Assembly (NCBI RefSeq): GCF_004353505.1
Contig: NZ_SMNQ01000001.1
Span: 372,001 to 436,000 of the forward strand
Source: Streptomyces sp. WAC05374
GTDB lineage: Bacteria; Actinomycetota; Actinomycetes; Streptomycetales; Streptomycetaceae
DNA length: 64,000 nt
Reading direction: 5' to 3'
Each line of letters begins with the position of its first letter. Within the stretch, counting starts at the first letter, position 1. The translations under genes were made by a program, and so were the position numbers. The notes below the pieces were generated by a model. That model was not told the origin of the DNA. It did not search any database and worked only from the letters and a program-made list of their open reading frames with translations. Positions 41,341-49,325 of this stretch are shown in pieces.

Positions 41341-42109
41341 CCACCTGCGGTACGTCGCCCTGGGCGACAGCATGACGGAAGGGGTCGGCGACGGGGACGA
41401 CACCGTGGGTCTGCGGGGCTGGGCCGACCGGCTCGCCGAGCACCTCGCGGCCGTCGACCCCGGTCTCCGGTACGCCAATCTGGCCGTACGGGGTCGGCTC
41501 GCGGGACAGGTCCGCGCCGAGCAGCTCGCACCGGCCCTGGCGCTCCGCCCGGACGTCGCCACCGTGGTCGCCGGGGTGAACGACCTGCTCCGGCCCCGGT
41601 TCGACGCCGCGGAGGTGGCCGGGCACGTGGAGGAGATGTTCGCCGCGCTGACCGCCGCCGGCGCCCGGGTGGTGACGCTCACGTTCCCGGACGTGGGGCG
41701 GATCGCACCACTCGCCCGGCCGCTCAGGTCCCGGGTGTTCGAACTGAACGCCCGCATCGGCGCCGCGGCCGCGCGCCACGGCGTCACAGTGGCCGACACC
41801 ACCCGGTCGGCGGTCGTCACCGACCCACGGCTGTGGACCGAGGACCGGCTGCACGCCGGCCCCCTCGGCCACGAGCGGATCGCCGCCGCCGTGGCCCACG
41901 CGCTCGGCCTGCCCGGCAGCGACGAAAGCTGGGCGCTCCCCCTGCCCGCCCGGGCGGCCGCCTCGCCCTGGCACGCCGCCCGGGCCGAAGTGCGCTGGGC
42001 GGCCGCCTTCCTCGCCCCCTGGCTGGCCCGCCGTCTGCGCGGCCGCTCCACCGGCGACGCCCGCACCGCGAAGCGCCCGGAGCTGCTGCCCCTGCACCCG
42101 CGGCCCTGA
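41327..42109 (+). CDS. SGNH/GDSL-family hydrolase
   Basis: GTG 41327, overlapping the PadR gene by 14 bases. The 260-residue protein has the four SGNH blocks: GDSMTEG (nucleophile Ser, residue 15), ANLAVRGRLAGQV (block II Gly), VVAGVNDLLRP (block III Asn) and EDRLHAGPLGHERIA (block V Asp and His). It is an esterase or lipase acting on an unknown acyl substrate. No signal peptide is visible, so it is cytoplasmic. A proline/arginine-rich tail follows the core. Overlap with the regulator suggests that the same signal controls it. Confidence 0.92.
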   Translation: MASGDHLRYVALGDSMTEGVGDGDDTVGLRGWADRLAEHLAAVDPGLRYANLAVRGRLAGQVRAEQLAPALALRPDVATVVAGVNDLLRPRFDAAEVAGHVEEMFAALTAAGARVVTLTFPDVGRIAPLARPLRSRVFELNARIGAAAARHGVTVADTTRSAVVTDPRLWTEDRLHAGPLGHERIAAAVAHALGLPGSDESWALPLPARAAASPWHAARAEVRWAAAFLAPWLARRLRGRSTGDARTAKRPELLPLHPRP

Positions 42110-42168
42110 GGGACGGCGCCCACGGCCCGTTCCAGTCGCCCGGTGGCGGAATCCCGTAGGCTCGGCGG

Positions 42169-42789
42169 ATGGCGAAGTACTTCGACGTGCACCCCGACAA
42201 CCCTCAGCGGCGCACCATCAGCAGCGTGGTCGACCTCATCCGTGACGGCGCGCTCGTCGCGTATCCGACGGATTCCTGTTTCGCCCTGGGGTGCCGGCTC
42301 GGCAACCGTGACGGCATCGGCCGGATCAGGTCCATCCGCAACCTCGACGACCGTCACCACTTCACGCTCGTGTGCGAGAACTTCGCGCAACTGGGCCAGT
42401 TCGTGCACGTCGACAACGACGTGTTCCGGGCGATCAAGGCGGCGACGCCGGGCAGTTACACCTTCATCCTCCCCGCGACGAAGGAGGTGCCCCGCCAGCT
42501 CCTCCACCCGAAGAAGAAGACCGTCGGCGTCCGCATCCCCGACCACGTCGTCACGCAGACCCTGCTGGCCGAACTCGGTGAGCCGCTCCTCTCCAGCACC
42601 CTCCTCCTGCCGGACGAGGAGGAGCCCCTGACACAGGGGTGGGAGATCAAGGAGCGGCTCGACCACGTGGTGGACGCCGTGGTCGACTCGGGCGACTGCG
42701 GCACCGAACCGACCACGGTCGTCGACTTCTCCGGCGGCGAGCCCGAGGTCCTACGCCGTGGGGCGGGCGACCCGGCACGGTTCGAGTAG
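42169..42789 (+). CDS. yciO: YciO-type Sua5/YrdC family protein
   Basis: A 206-residue protein starting MAKYFDVHPDNPQRRTISSV, strikingly similar to what I recall of E. coli YciO along its length. YPTDSCFALGCRLGNRDGI, SIRNLDDRHHFTLVC, PGSYTFILPATKEVPRQLL, KKTVGVRIPDHVVTQTLLAELGEPLLSSTLLLP and EPTTVVDFSGGEPEVLRRGAGDP follow in order. The YrdC fold binds double-stranded RNA or makes threonylcarbamoyl-AMP. The YciO subgroup lacks clear tRNA-modifying function and its role is unsettled. It is a single gene with about 60 bp before its start. Confidence 0.92.
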   Translation: MAKYFDVHPDNPQRRTISSVVDLIRDGALVAYPTDSCFALGCRLGNRDGIGRIRSIRNLDDRHHFTLVCENFAQLGQFVHVDNDVFRAIKAATPGSYTFILPATKEVPRQLLHPKKKTVGVRIPDHVVTQTLLAELGEPLLSSTLLLPDEEEPLTQGWEIKERLDHVVDAVVDSGDCGTEPTTVVDFSGGEPEVLRRGAGDPARFE

Positions 42790-42911
42790 CCACTCGCGGG
42801 GCCGGCCCAGGGTCGCCCCCGTGACCAGCAGCCCGGCGCGAGCCGGGGGCCACCCCTGTGACGGTGGCCGGGGCTGGCAGTGTCCCGTGGACCACATGAG
42901 GTAATTGATCC

Positions 42912-43217
42912 ATGCGTTACTTCATGTACGACGTCACGGGTGGGACGGTCGACGAGCCTGACCCCAAGACGATGAGACGAGTGCTCGACGGTCTGGCGCA
43001 GGCCGATGACGAGCATCCCGATGTCTCACTCACCCACGAGAGCGGGTGGTGCCTGAGCGCCTTCAGCGGCGGTCTGCTGGTCTGGGAGAACCCGGACGAG
43101 GATGCGATGGCTCCGGGAGAGATGCGCGATGTCGCCCGCGAGGAGGTTCTTCGGCTCTTCGGACTGCTGGCGGCGGGTGATGTCGCGGCGATTGAGGCGC
43201 TCCCCTGGCAGAGGTGA
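42912..43217 (+). CDS. hypothetical protein, 101 aa
   Basis: A 101-residue acidic soluble protein starting MRYFMYDVTGGTVDEPDPKT. The core SLTHESGWCLSAFSGGLLVWENPDED alternates beta-strand-like sequence with turns. A helical end follows (EMRDVAREEVLRLFGLLAAG). The format (short, acidic, one gene, no partner) resembles small proteins that serve as immunity or regulatory partners, but no toxin lies beside it. Good ribosome site taattg is absent, and the start is chosen as the first ATG. Followed by a clear terminator. Confidence 0.72.
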   Translation: MRYFMYDVTGGTVDEPDPKTMRRVLDGLAQADDEHPDVSLTHESGWCLSAFSGGLLVWENPDEDAMAPGEMRDVAREEVLRLFGLLAAGDVAAIEALPWQR

Positions 43218-43282
43218 CCGGCCTTGGCGTCAGGTTGGGCCCCAGAGGAAGACTGCTGCGACCGAGGATCGACCGCCACGCG

Positions 43283-43314
43283 GCGGATCCGGCGGCAGCA
43301 GTCGCCGGATCCGC
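43283..43314. terminator. 12-bp hairpin between convergent genes
   Basis: GCGGATCCGGCG (43283-43294) and CGCCGGATCCGC (43303-43314) pair perfectly around GCAGCAGT. It lies between the 101-aa gene (ends 43217) and the convergent secreted-protein gene (ends 43342). Confidence 0.78.
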
Positions 43315-43341
43315 TCCCCGCCCGCATCGCCCAGCCCGCCA

Positions 43342-43632
43342 CTAGCCCAGCGGCAGCAGCCAGAGCACCGGTGCCACCGGCTCGATGAGCTGCCGCGCCT
43401 CGCCCAGACGCTGGAGCCCGTCGAGGCCGCCGAACTGCTCGGTCACCGTGGGCACCTTGGACCGGTGCTCGGGGGCCACGGCGATCGACGCGAGGTCGTC
43501 GACCCGGTTGAGGAGGGACGGCCCCTGGGGACCGGGCGCGGGCACGATGACCGCTCCGGCGGAGGGGGCCGACAGGGCGGAGGCACCGGCGGCGACGACG
43601 AGTGCGGTGAGGAGACGCTGAGTCTTGGTCAT
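43342..43632 (-). CDS. small secreted protein, 96 aa
   Basis: Starts MTKTQRLLTALVVAAGASAL, a typical Sec signal peptide with cleavage likely after SAGA (about residue 26). The mature part VIVPAPGPQGPSLLNRVDDLASIAVAPEHRSKVP is proline-rich at first, then amphipathic, ending in EPVAPVLWLLPLG. No cysteine and no known domain. Streptomyces secrete many such small proteins of unknown role. It is a single gene convergent with the 101-aa gene. Confidence 0.75.
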   Translation of the reverse strand: MTKTQRLLTALVVAAGASALSAPSAGAVIVPAPGPQGPSLLNRVDDLASIAVAPEHRSKVPTVTEQFGGLDGLQRLGEARQLIEPVAPVLWLLPLG

Positions 43633-44006
43633 AACCCGACCAACGCCTCAATCAACCACCGGTCACGGCTTGTCCGCCTACGTCCGTTTCCACGAGCCTT
43701 CGCGTTGTGCGCATCGCGGGGGCGGCCGGAAGGACGAGCCGCCATCACGCCGCCCGTGAGCGCCCCGGACGGCCGCGACCGGTCCCCCGTGCCGGTCGCG
43801 GGCCGCCTGGTGCCGTCGAGGACGTCACGGTGCGCGGCCGCGCGGGACCCCGGGCAGCGGCTCCGCGCACGGGGTTCCGGCAGACACGTCATGACGCCCC
43901 CTCGAAAGGGCGTGCGGCGCCAGCATGGCACCTGCTTCGACACTGGTCAACATAGATATGTGTCGAACTTCGGGGCCATGCCCGCCCGTTGCCCGGCGGG
44001 CCGGGG
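43633..44006. other. intergenic region
   Basis: About 370 bp between two minus-strand genes. A minus-strand open frame here (to 43943) encodes only Arg/Pro-rich sequence and I reject it. Near 43949-43960 an A/T-rich spot, acatagatatgt, is a short inverted repeat and may be a promoter or operator for the secreted-protein gene. Nothing else is evident. Confidence 0.5.
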
Positions 44007-45110
44007 CTATGAGGCGACGGCCGCCTCGGCGGGGGACTCGTCGGCCTCCGGTTCCCGCAACTGCTCGCGTACGTAATTCCAGACCACCGCGATCAGGGCG
44101 GCGGCGGGTACCGCGAGGAGGCTGCCCACGATGCCGGCCAGGCTGCCGCCCAGGGCGACCGCCAGGAGGACCACCGCCGCGTGGAGTCCCAGCCCCCGGC
44201 TCTGGATCATGGGCTGGAACACGTTGCCCTCGAGCTGCTGCACGACCACGATGATCGCGAGCACGATCAGCGCGTCCGTCAGGCCGTTGGAGACCAGGGC
44301 GATGAGCACCGCGACGAGCCCGGCGAAGAGGGCGCCGACGATGGGCACGAACGCCGACACGAAGGTCAGCACCGCGAGCGGAAGTACCAGCGGGACCTTG
44401 AGGATCCACAGTCCGATGCCGATGAGGACCGCGTCGAGCAGACCGACGAACGCCTGGGAGCGGACGAACGCGCCGAGGGTCTCCCAACCGCGCGCGGCCA
44501 CGACCGGGACGTCCGTGGCGAGCCGTCCGGGGAGCTGCCGGGTCAGCCAGGGCAGGAACCGCGGGCCGTCCTTGAGGAAGAAGAACATCAGGAAGAGCGC
44601 CAGGACCGCGGTCACCACACCGTTGACCACGGTGCTCACTCCCGCGACCACGGCGGTCACCATGCTGCCGATGCTGTCCTGGACGCGGGCCACGGCCGAG
44701 TCGAAGGCGCCGGTGAGCTGGTCGTCACCGATGTTGAGCGGCGGTCCGGCGGCCCACTCGCGCAGCCGCTGGATGCCGGCGACCACACCGTCGGCCAGCT
44801 CGCCGGACTGCGACGCCACCGGAACCGCGATCAGCGCCACGATTCCCGTGACCACGAGCAGGAACAGCACCGTCACCACCGACGCGGCAAGGGCCGGGGG
44901 CCACCCGCGCCGACGCAGGAAGCGGGCGACGGGCCAGGTCAGTGTGGTGAGGAACAGGCCCACTATGAGAGGCCAGACAACCGACCACATCCGCCCCAGC
45001 AGCCACAGGGCCACCGAAACCGCCACAAGGACCAACAGCAATTCGACGGAGACGCGTGCCGATGTGCGCAGCGCGGCAGCGGTTTTCCGGGAACTCAGCG
45101 AAGCAGGCAT
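44007..45110 (-). CDS. AI-2E family transporter (UPF0118)
   Basis: A 367-residue membrane protein starting MPASLSSRKTAAALRTSARV. Seven to eight hydrophobic segments are visible. The family layout is clear: two N-terminal helices (VELLLVLVAVSVALWLLG, VVWPLIVGLFLTTLTWPVARFL), a soluble periplasmic-like middle, then FLMFFFLKDGPRFLPWL, VLPLAVLTFVSAFVPIVGALFAGL, and the conserved VVQQLEGNVFQPMIQSRGLGLHAAVVLLAVALGG. Members export small molecules or act as Na+/H+ antiporters; the AI-2 assignment is historical. It is a single gene, divergent from the following small membrane protein. Confidence 0.92.
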   Translation of the reverse strand: MPASLSSRKTAAALRTSARVSVELLLVLVAVSVALWLLGRMWSVVWPLIVGLFLTTLTWPVARFLRRRGWPPALAASVVTVLFLLVVTGIVALIAVPVASQSGELADGVVAGIQRLREWAAGPPLNIGDDQLTGAFDSAVARVQDSIGSMVTAVVAGVSTVVNGVVTAVLALFLMFFFLKDGPRFLPWLTRQLPGRLATDVPVVAARGWETLGAFVRSQAFVGLLDAVLIGIGLWILKVPLVLPLAVLTFVSAFVPIVGALFAGLVAVLIALVSNGLTDALIVLAIIVVVQQLEGNVFQPMIQSRGLGLHAAVVLLAVALGGSLAGIVGSLLAVPAAALIAVVWNYVREQLREPEADESPAEAAVAS

Positions 45111-45243
45111 GGGGGCACCCTATGGGTACGCCGTTCACGCCCCGCAATCGCCGCCGACCGGGAAAACGCCGGGCTGTTGGGGAGTGCCTGCCGCGCCGGG
45201 CCCGCCGGGCCGCGCCCGTCGGTCCGGTCGGCATAATCGCGGC

Positions 45244-45756
45244 ATGAACACCCGCGCCATCGCCCGCGTACACCTGCTCATCTCCGTGGAACTGACGCTC
45301 GCCGGCGCCGTGCTCGCCGCTCTGGGCGGCCTCCTCGTGAGCGGACCCGTCGCCGCGCTGGTCGCGGGTGCCGTGACCGGCGCGGGTGTCCTGCTCGGCT
45401 GCCGGTCCATCCGCAGGCGGGTGTTCGCCGGGATCGACGGGGCCGCGAAGGAGGCCCACGACCACGGGTACGCGGAAGGACTGGCGCAGGCGGTGCTCCT
45501 GGGCATCGCCACGTACGAGGCCGCGGTGTTCCCCCTGACGGGCGGTGGTGTCTGTGCCGGTGAGCGGTCGGCGCGCCGGACCGTCGCCTACCGCATCGCC
45601 GCCGACGACGGACTGCCGCACGCGGTGCGCACCGCTGCCGCGGCCGCGCTGGAGGCCATTGACCACGGCGACGACGCCGAAGCCGCCCGGCTCGCCGTGA
45701 AGGACCTCAGCCTCGCGCTGTTCCGTCTGCGCTCGGGTGATTCCGACGCGCGGTGA
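45244..45756 (+). CDS. membrane-associated hypothetical protein, 170 aa
   Basis: From ATG 45244: MNTRAIARVHLLISVELTLA. Two hydrophobic helices (about 10-32 and 35-52) are followed by a soluble helical domain with KEAHDHGYAEGLAQAVLLGIATYEAAVFPL and AVRTAAAAALEAIDHGDDAEAARLAVKDL. The frame is open far upstream across the AI-2E gene, but only this part has protein-like composition and codon use. I do not recognise the family. It is divergent from AI-2E and convergent with the PAS-PP2C gene. Confidence 0.75.
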   Translation: MNTRAIARVHLLISVELTLAGAVLAALGGLLVSGPVAALVAGAVTGAGVLLGCRSIRRRVFAGIDGAAKEAHDHGYAEGLAQAVLLGIATYEAAVFPLTGGGVCAGERSARRTVAYRIAADDGLPHAVRTAAAAALEAIDHGDDAEAARLAVKDLSLALFRLRSGDSDAR

Positions 45757-45816
45757 CCCGTGCGGGCGCGGCCCTCAACGGCACAGGAACGACGCCGTCC
45801 ACAGGGCGTGGGGCGG

Positions 45817-48000
45817 TCAGGGGCGGACGCGGGCGACGAGGAGGGCGACGTCGTCGTGGTTGCCGCCGTGGCGCAGTTCGCGCAGGAGGCGGTCGCAGGT
45901 GTCCTCCAGGGACGGGTCCGGGGTGCGGAGGAGTTCGAGCAGCCGGCCCAGCCGGGTGTCGATGTCCTGGTCGCGCGTCTCGACCAGGCCGTCGGTGTAG
46001 AGCACGAGCCGGTCGCCCGGGGAGAGTTCGGCCGTGACGTCGTGGAAGGGGACGCCGCCGACGCCCAGGGGGGCACCGGTGGGCAGGTCGAGCAGCCGGG
46101 GACCGCCGTCGGCCCGGATCAGCACGGGCGGGGGGTGGCCGGCGGTGCAGACGCGGCACTGGCCGCGGTGGGGGTCGTACACCGCGTACACGCAGGTGGC
46201 GAGGGACGGTTGCAGGCCGGCGGTGATCTCGTCGAGGTGCCGGAGGACTTCGGCGGGTCCGAGGGCCAGCCGGGAGAGTGTCTGGGTCGCGGTGCGCAGC
46301 CGGCCCATGGTGGTGGCGGAGTTGATGCCGCTGCCCATCACGTCGCCCACCACGAGTGCGGTGCGCCCGCCGTCCATGGGGATGATGTCGAACCAGTCGC
46401 CGCCGACCTCGCTGCCCGCCCCGGCCGGCTGGTAGCGGGAGGCGACGTCCAGTCCGACGAGGTGGCGGGGTGTTTCGGGGAGCAGGCTGCGCTGGAGGGT
46501 CAGGGCGGTCTCCCGCTGCTGACGGAAGAGGCGGGCGTTGTCGATGCACACCGCCGCGCGGGCGGCGAGCTCGCTCGCGAGCAGGGCGTCGTCCTCGGTG
46601 AACGGCAGCGGGTTGCGGGCGCGTTTCAGGTCGAGGGCGCCCAGCACTTCGCCCCGGGCGATGAGCGGCACCGCCAGGTAGGAGTGGAGCCCGGCCTCGG
46701 CGAGGAGATCCGCCGCGTGGTGGTCCCGGGCGATGCAGGACAGGGCGTCGTCGTCGACCTCGGCCACCATGACCGGCCGCGCGGTGCGCACGCACTGGGT
46801 GACGAGCCGGTCGGCGCTGTAGTGGGCGGGCTCGCCGGGTCGGTCGGCGGCCTGGACGGCGACGGTCGGGTAGGCGGCCGCCACGGCGAGGGCGCGGATC
46901 ACGGCGGGCCCGTCGCCCCGGATCCGGGAGGGGCGCCCTTCCAGCACGGTGTCGAGGAGGTCGACCGCGGCGACGTCCGCGAGTTCGGGCACCGCGATGT
47001 CGGCCAGTTCGCGGGCGGTCTGCTCCAGGTCGAGCGTGGTGCCGATGCGTACCGACGCGTCGGCCACCAGGGCCAGGCGGTCGCGCGCCCGCTCGGCCTC
47101 CCTCGCCGCCCGGTAGCGGTCGGTCACGTCGATCACCGAGACGGCGAGACCCAGGACCCGGCCGCCGACGTCCTCCAGCCGGTACAGGGACACCGACCAG
47201 GCACGGTCGGTGCCGGGGTCCGCCGGGATACGGCCCACCATCTGGCGGTCCAGCACCGGTACGCCGCTCACCAGGACGCTCCGCATCGCTTCCTCGGCCG
47301 CCTCGGCGTCGACGAACGGGAGGAGTTCCGCGACCCTGCGGCCCTTGTGCCGCTCCGCGCTCAGGCCGTCGATCCGCTCCAGGGCGGCGTTGACGCCCAC
47401 GTACCGCAGGTCGGTGTCCAGTACGGCCAGACCGATCGGGGACTGGTCCACCAGCCGGACCGACAGGGCCAGGTCCCGCTCCACCCGGCGCAGGGTCGCC
47501 CGGTCGGTGGCGAGGCCGAGTGCGTAGTAGTCGCCGCGGTCGTCCAGGAGCCGCATGTTGCGGAACTCCAGGAGGCGTGTGGTGCCGTCCTTGTGCCGGA
47601 CGGGGAAGTCGCCCGCCCACGCGCCGCTGCTCATCACCTGCTCGAAGAGGCGGAGGACCGCATCGTGATTCTCCTCGGCGACCAGGACGTGCGCCGCGTA
47701 CTGGCCGAGCGCCTCCTCGGCCGTGTAACCCAGCAGCCGCTCGGCCTGGGGGCTCCACAGCACGATGCGCCCCTCCGCGTCCAGCACCACCGCCGCGACC
47801 CCGAGGACGTCGAGCAGGCCCTCCGCCGTCGACGGCTCGACGCCACCCGTTCCGGCCGGGCCCGCACGCGCGCGCGTGCCCCCGCCCGCCGCCCCGGCGG
47901 ACGGCTCTGGTGCCGCGGCCCCCGGGTCCGCGCGCGCACCCGTCGTCGCCGCCCCGCCCGCCGTGCCACGGTCGGCCGGGGTGCCCTCTGCGCCGCCCAT
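45817..48000 (-). CDS. PAS-PAS-GAF-PP2C (SpoIIE-type) serine phosphatase
   Basis: A 727-residue protein starting MGGAEGTPADRGTAGGAATT (ATG 47998-48000, after gagaggag). A disordered Ala/Gly/Pro N-terminus of about 55 residues is followed by two PAS domains (GLLDVLGVAAVVLDAEGRIVLWSPQAERLLGY, about 60-180; SPIGLAVLDTDLRYVGVNAALERIDG, about 190-310). A GAF domain (about 325-490) and the PP2C/SpoIIE phosphatase domain follow (EVGGDWFDIIPMDGGRTALVVGDVMGSG ... GDRLVLYTDGLVETRDQDID ... DDVALLVARV, with the metal Asp residues). It dephosphorylates an anti-anti-sigma factor in response to PAS/GAF-sensed signals. There is no kinase domain. Divergent from the metallo-beta-lactamase-fold gene. Confidence 0.93.
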   Translation of the reverse strand: MGGAEGTPADRGTAGGAATTGARADPGAAAPEPSAGAAGGGTRARAGPAGTGGVEPSTAEGLLDVLGVAAVVLDAEGRIVLWSPQAERLLGYTAEEALGQYAAHVLVAEENHDAVLRLFEQVMSSGAWAGDFPVRHKDGTTRLLEFRNMRLLDDRGDYYALGLATDRATLRRVERDLALSVRLVDQSPIGLAVLDTDLRYVGVNAALERIDGLSAERHKGRRVAELLPFVDAEAAEEAMRSVLVSGVPVLDRQMVGRIPADPGTDRAWSVSLYRLEDVGGRVLGLAVSVIDVTDRYRAAREAERARDRLALVADASVRIGTTLDLEQTARELADIAVPELADVAAVDLLDTVLEGRPSRIRGDGPAVIRALAVAAAYPTVAVQAADRPGEPAHYSADRLVTQCVRTARPVMVAEVDDDALSCIARDHHAADLLAEAGLHSYLAVPLIARGEVLGALDLKRARNPLPFTEDDALLASELAARAAVCIDNARLFRQQRETALTLQRSLLPETPRHLVGLDVASRYQPAGAGSEVGGDWFDIIPMDGGRTALVVGDVMGSGINSATTMGRLRTATQTLSRLALGPAEVLRHLDEITAGLQPSLATCVYAVYDPHRGQCRVCTAGHPPPVLIRADGGPRLLDLPTGAPLGVGGVPFHDVTAELSPGDRLVLYTDGLVETRDQDIDTRLGRLLELLRTPDPSLEDTCDRLLRELRHGGNHDDVALLVARVRP

Positions 48001-48326
48001 GACCGCTCCTCTCCGTGCTGCCACCGTGCCTCCGTACCGGCGCGCGCGCACGCCGAGGGGCCCGAAACGGCCGCTGGGCCGAGTACCACCGGCTCCCGAG
48101 GTCGAACGCCACCGATCGGGGCGCCCCGCGCGGGAGCACCTCCCGCCCCGTGGCAGCCCGCGGCCGGAGCCGCCCGGCCCACGCCGGGACGCCCGGGCAG
48201 CGGGAGTGCGGTCGCGTACGGGACGGACCACCATGGAAGGGTGGGGAGGCGGCGCGGGGGCGGTGTGCCGCTTCCCGTCGGCGGCCGCGGGCGTTCTCCA
48301 GCGCTGGGGGGCTTCGGAGTTCCACC
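48001..48326. other. divergent intergenic region
   Basis: About 325 bp between divergent starts (48000 and 48327). Frames through it are long but composed of Arg/Pro/Gly without protein character. It should hold both promoters. I see no convincing -10/-35 or operator. Confidence 0.5.
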
Positions 48327-49202
48327 ATGACCACCATGCACAGAGTCGGCCGCGACATCAGTGTGCTCGCGGACTGCCTGGAGGTGCCCGGCATCGGTTT
48401 CCTGCCGGTCAACGCCTTCGTCCTGCACGCCGAGGCGCCGGTCGTCGTGGACACCGGCCTCGGATTGCCCGACCGGAACTTCCTGGAGGTGCTCGGTTCG
48501 GCGATCGACCCCGCCGAGGTGCGGTGGGTGTGGCTGACCCACCCCGACCGGGACCACACGGGCGGTCTGTTCGCCCTGCTGGACGCGGCTCCGCAGGCAC
48601 GTGTCGTCACCACCTACATCGGTGCGGGGATCATGTCCACCGAGCGGCCGCTGCCGCGGGAGCGGGTGTTCCTGCTCAACCCGGGGCAGTCGCTGGACGT
48701 CGGCGACCGTACGCTCTCCGCGTTCCGGCCGCCGCTCTTCGACAACCCGGCGACGGTGGGCTTCTACGACGACCGGTCGCGCGCCTGTTTCAGTTCCGAC
48801 TGCTTCGGGGCGCCCATGCCGAGCGCGGACCTCGCCGAGGGCGACGACGCCGGGGGCCTCGTTCCCGAGCAGTTGCGGGCCGCGCAGTTGCTGTGGGCCA
48901 CCGTCGACAGCCCCTGGGTGCACGCGGTGGACACCGACAAGTACCTGGCGACCGTACGGCCGCTGCGGGAGATGGACCCGGAGACCGTCCTGAGCACCCA
49001 CCTGCCCGTGGCCACGGGGCTCACCTCCCGGATGGTCGACTCGATCAGCGCGGCCCCCGGGGCGGACCCCTTCATGGGCCCCGACCAGCGGGAGCTGGAA
49101 CGCATGCTGGCCGGTTTCGAGCCCGGCGGACCGGCGCCGGGGCCGGTGGCGGTGCCGGAGGGAATGCCCGCCGAGGCGCCCGCGCCCGGAGCGCCCACCT
49201 GA
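48327..49202 (+). CDS. metallo-beta-lactamase-fold protein, ODP/flavodiiron-like subgroup
   Basis: A 291-residue protein starting MTTMHRVGRDISVLADCLEV. The MBL core has APVVVDTGLGLPDRNFLEVL, WVWLTHPDRDHTGGLFALLD, ACFSSDCFGAPMPSADLAEG and TVLSTHLPVATGLTSRM. The metal motif is H-P-D-R-D-H, not HxHxDH. Asp replaces the second His, as the H-x-[ED]-x-D-H of the flavodiiron/ODP subgroup does. SSDCFG is the bridging-Asp motif of the same group. It lacks the flavodoxin domain. Redox or oxygen/NO sensing at a di-iron site is known for relatives. It is divergent from the PAS-GAF-PP2C gene, suggesting a joint signalling role (inference). Confidence 0.85.
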   Translation: MTTMHRVGRDISVLADCLEVPGIGFLPVNAFVLHAEAPVVVDTGLGLPDRNFLEVLGSAIDPAEVRWVWLTHPDRDHTGGLFALLDAAPQARVVTTYIGAGIMSTERPLPRERVFLLNPGQSLDVGDRTLSAFRPPLFDNPATVGFYDDRSRACFSSDCFGAPMPSADLAEGDDAGGLVPEQLRAAQLLWATVDSPWVHAVDTDKYLATVRPLREMDPETVLSTHLPVATGLTSRMVDSISAAPGADPFMGPDQRELERMLAGFEPGGPAPGPVAVPEGMPAEAPAPGAPT

Positions 49203-49325
49203 GCCGCGGTGGGCCCCGACGCGATGAGTTCACGAGAGGCACACCCCGCGTAGGGCGGCCGGTCACCGAGCCGCTCCAGGCTCGGCACCGGTTTGCCATG
49301 CTCCCGACAGCAAGGGGTTTCTCTC

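Noticed and set aside
43629..43943. Minus-strand frame ending at the start of the small secreted protein gene
   Set aside because: Arg/Pro-rich composition, no ribosome site, codon pattern unlike the neighbours.
44131..45243. Plus-strand frame across the AI-2E gene leading into the 170-aa protein
   Set aside because: Ser/Thr/Arg-rich antisense shadow of a membrane protein; the real start is ATG 45244.
49203..49325. PHO box upstream of the phytase gene
   Set aside because: Only one weak gttcac half is present; PhoP sites need direct repeats.
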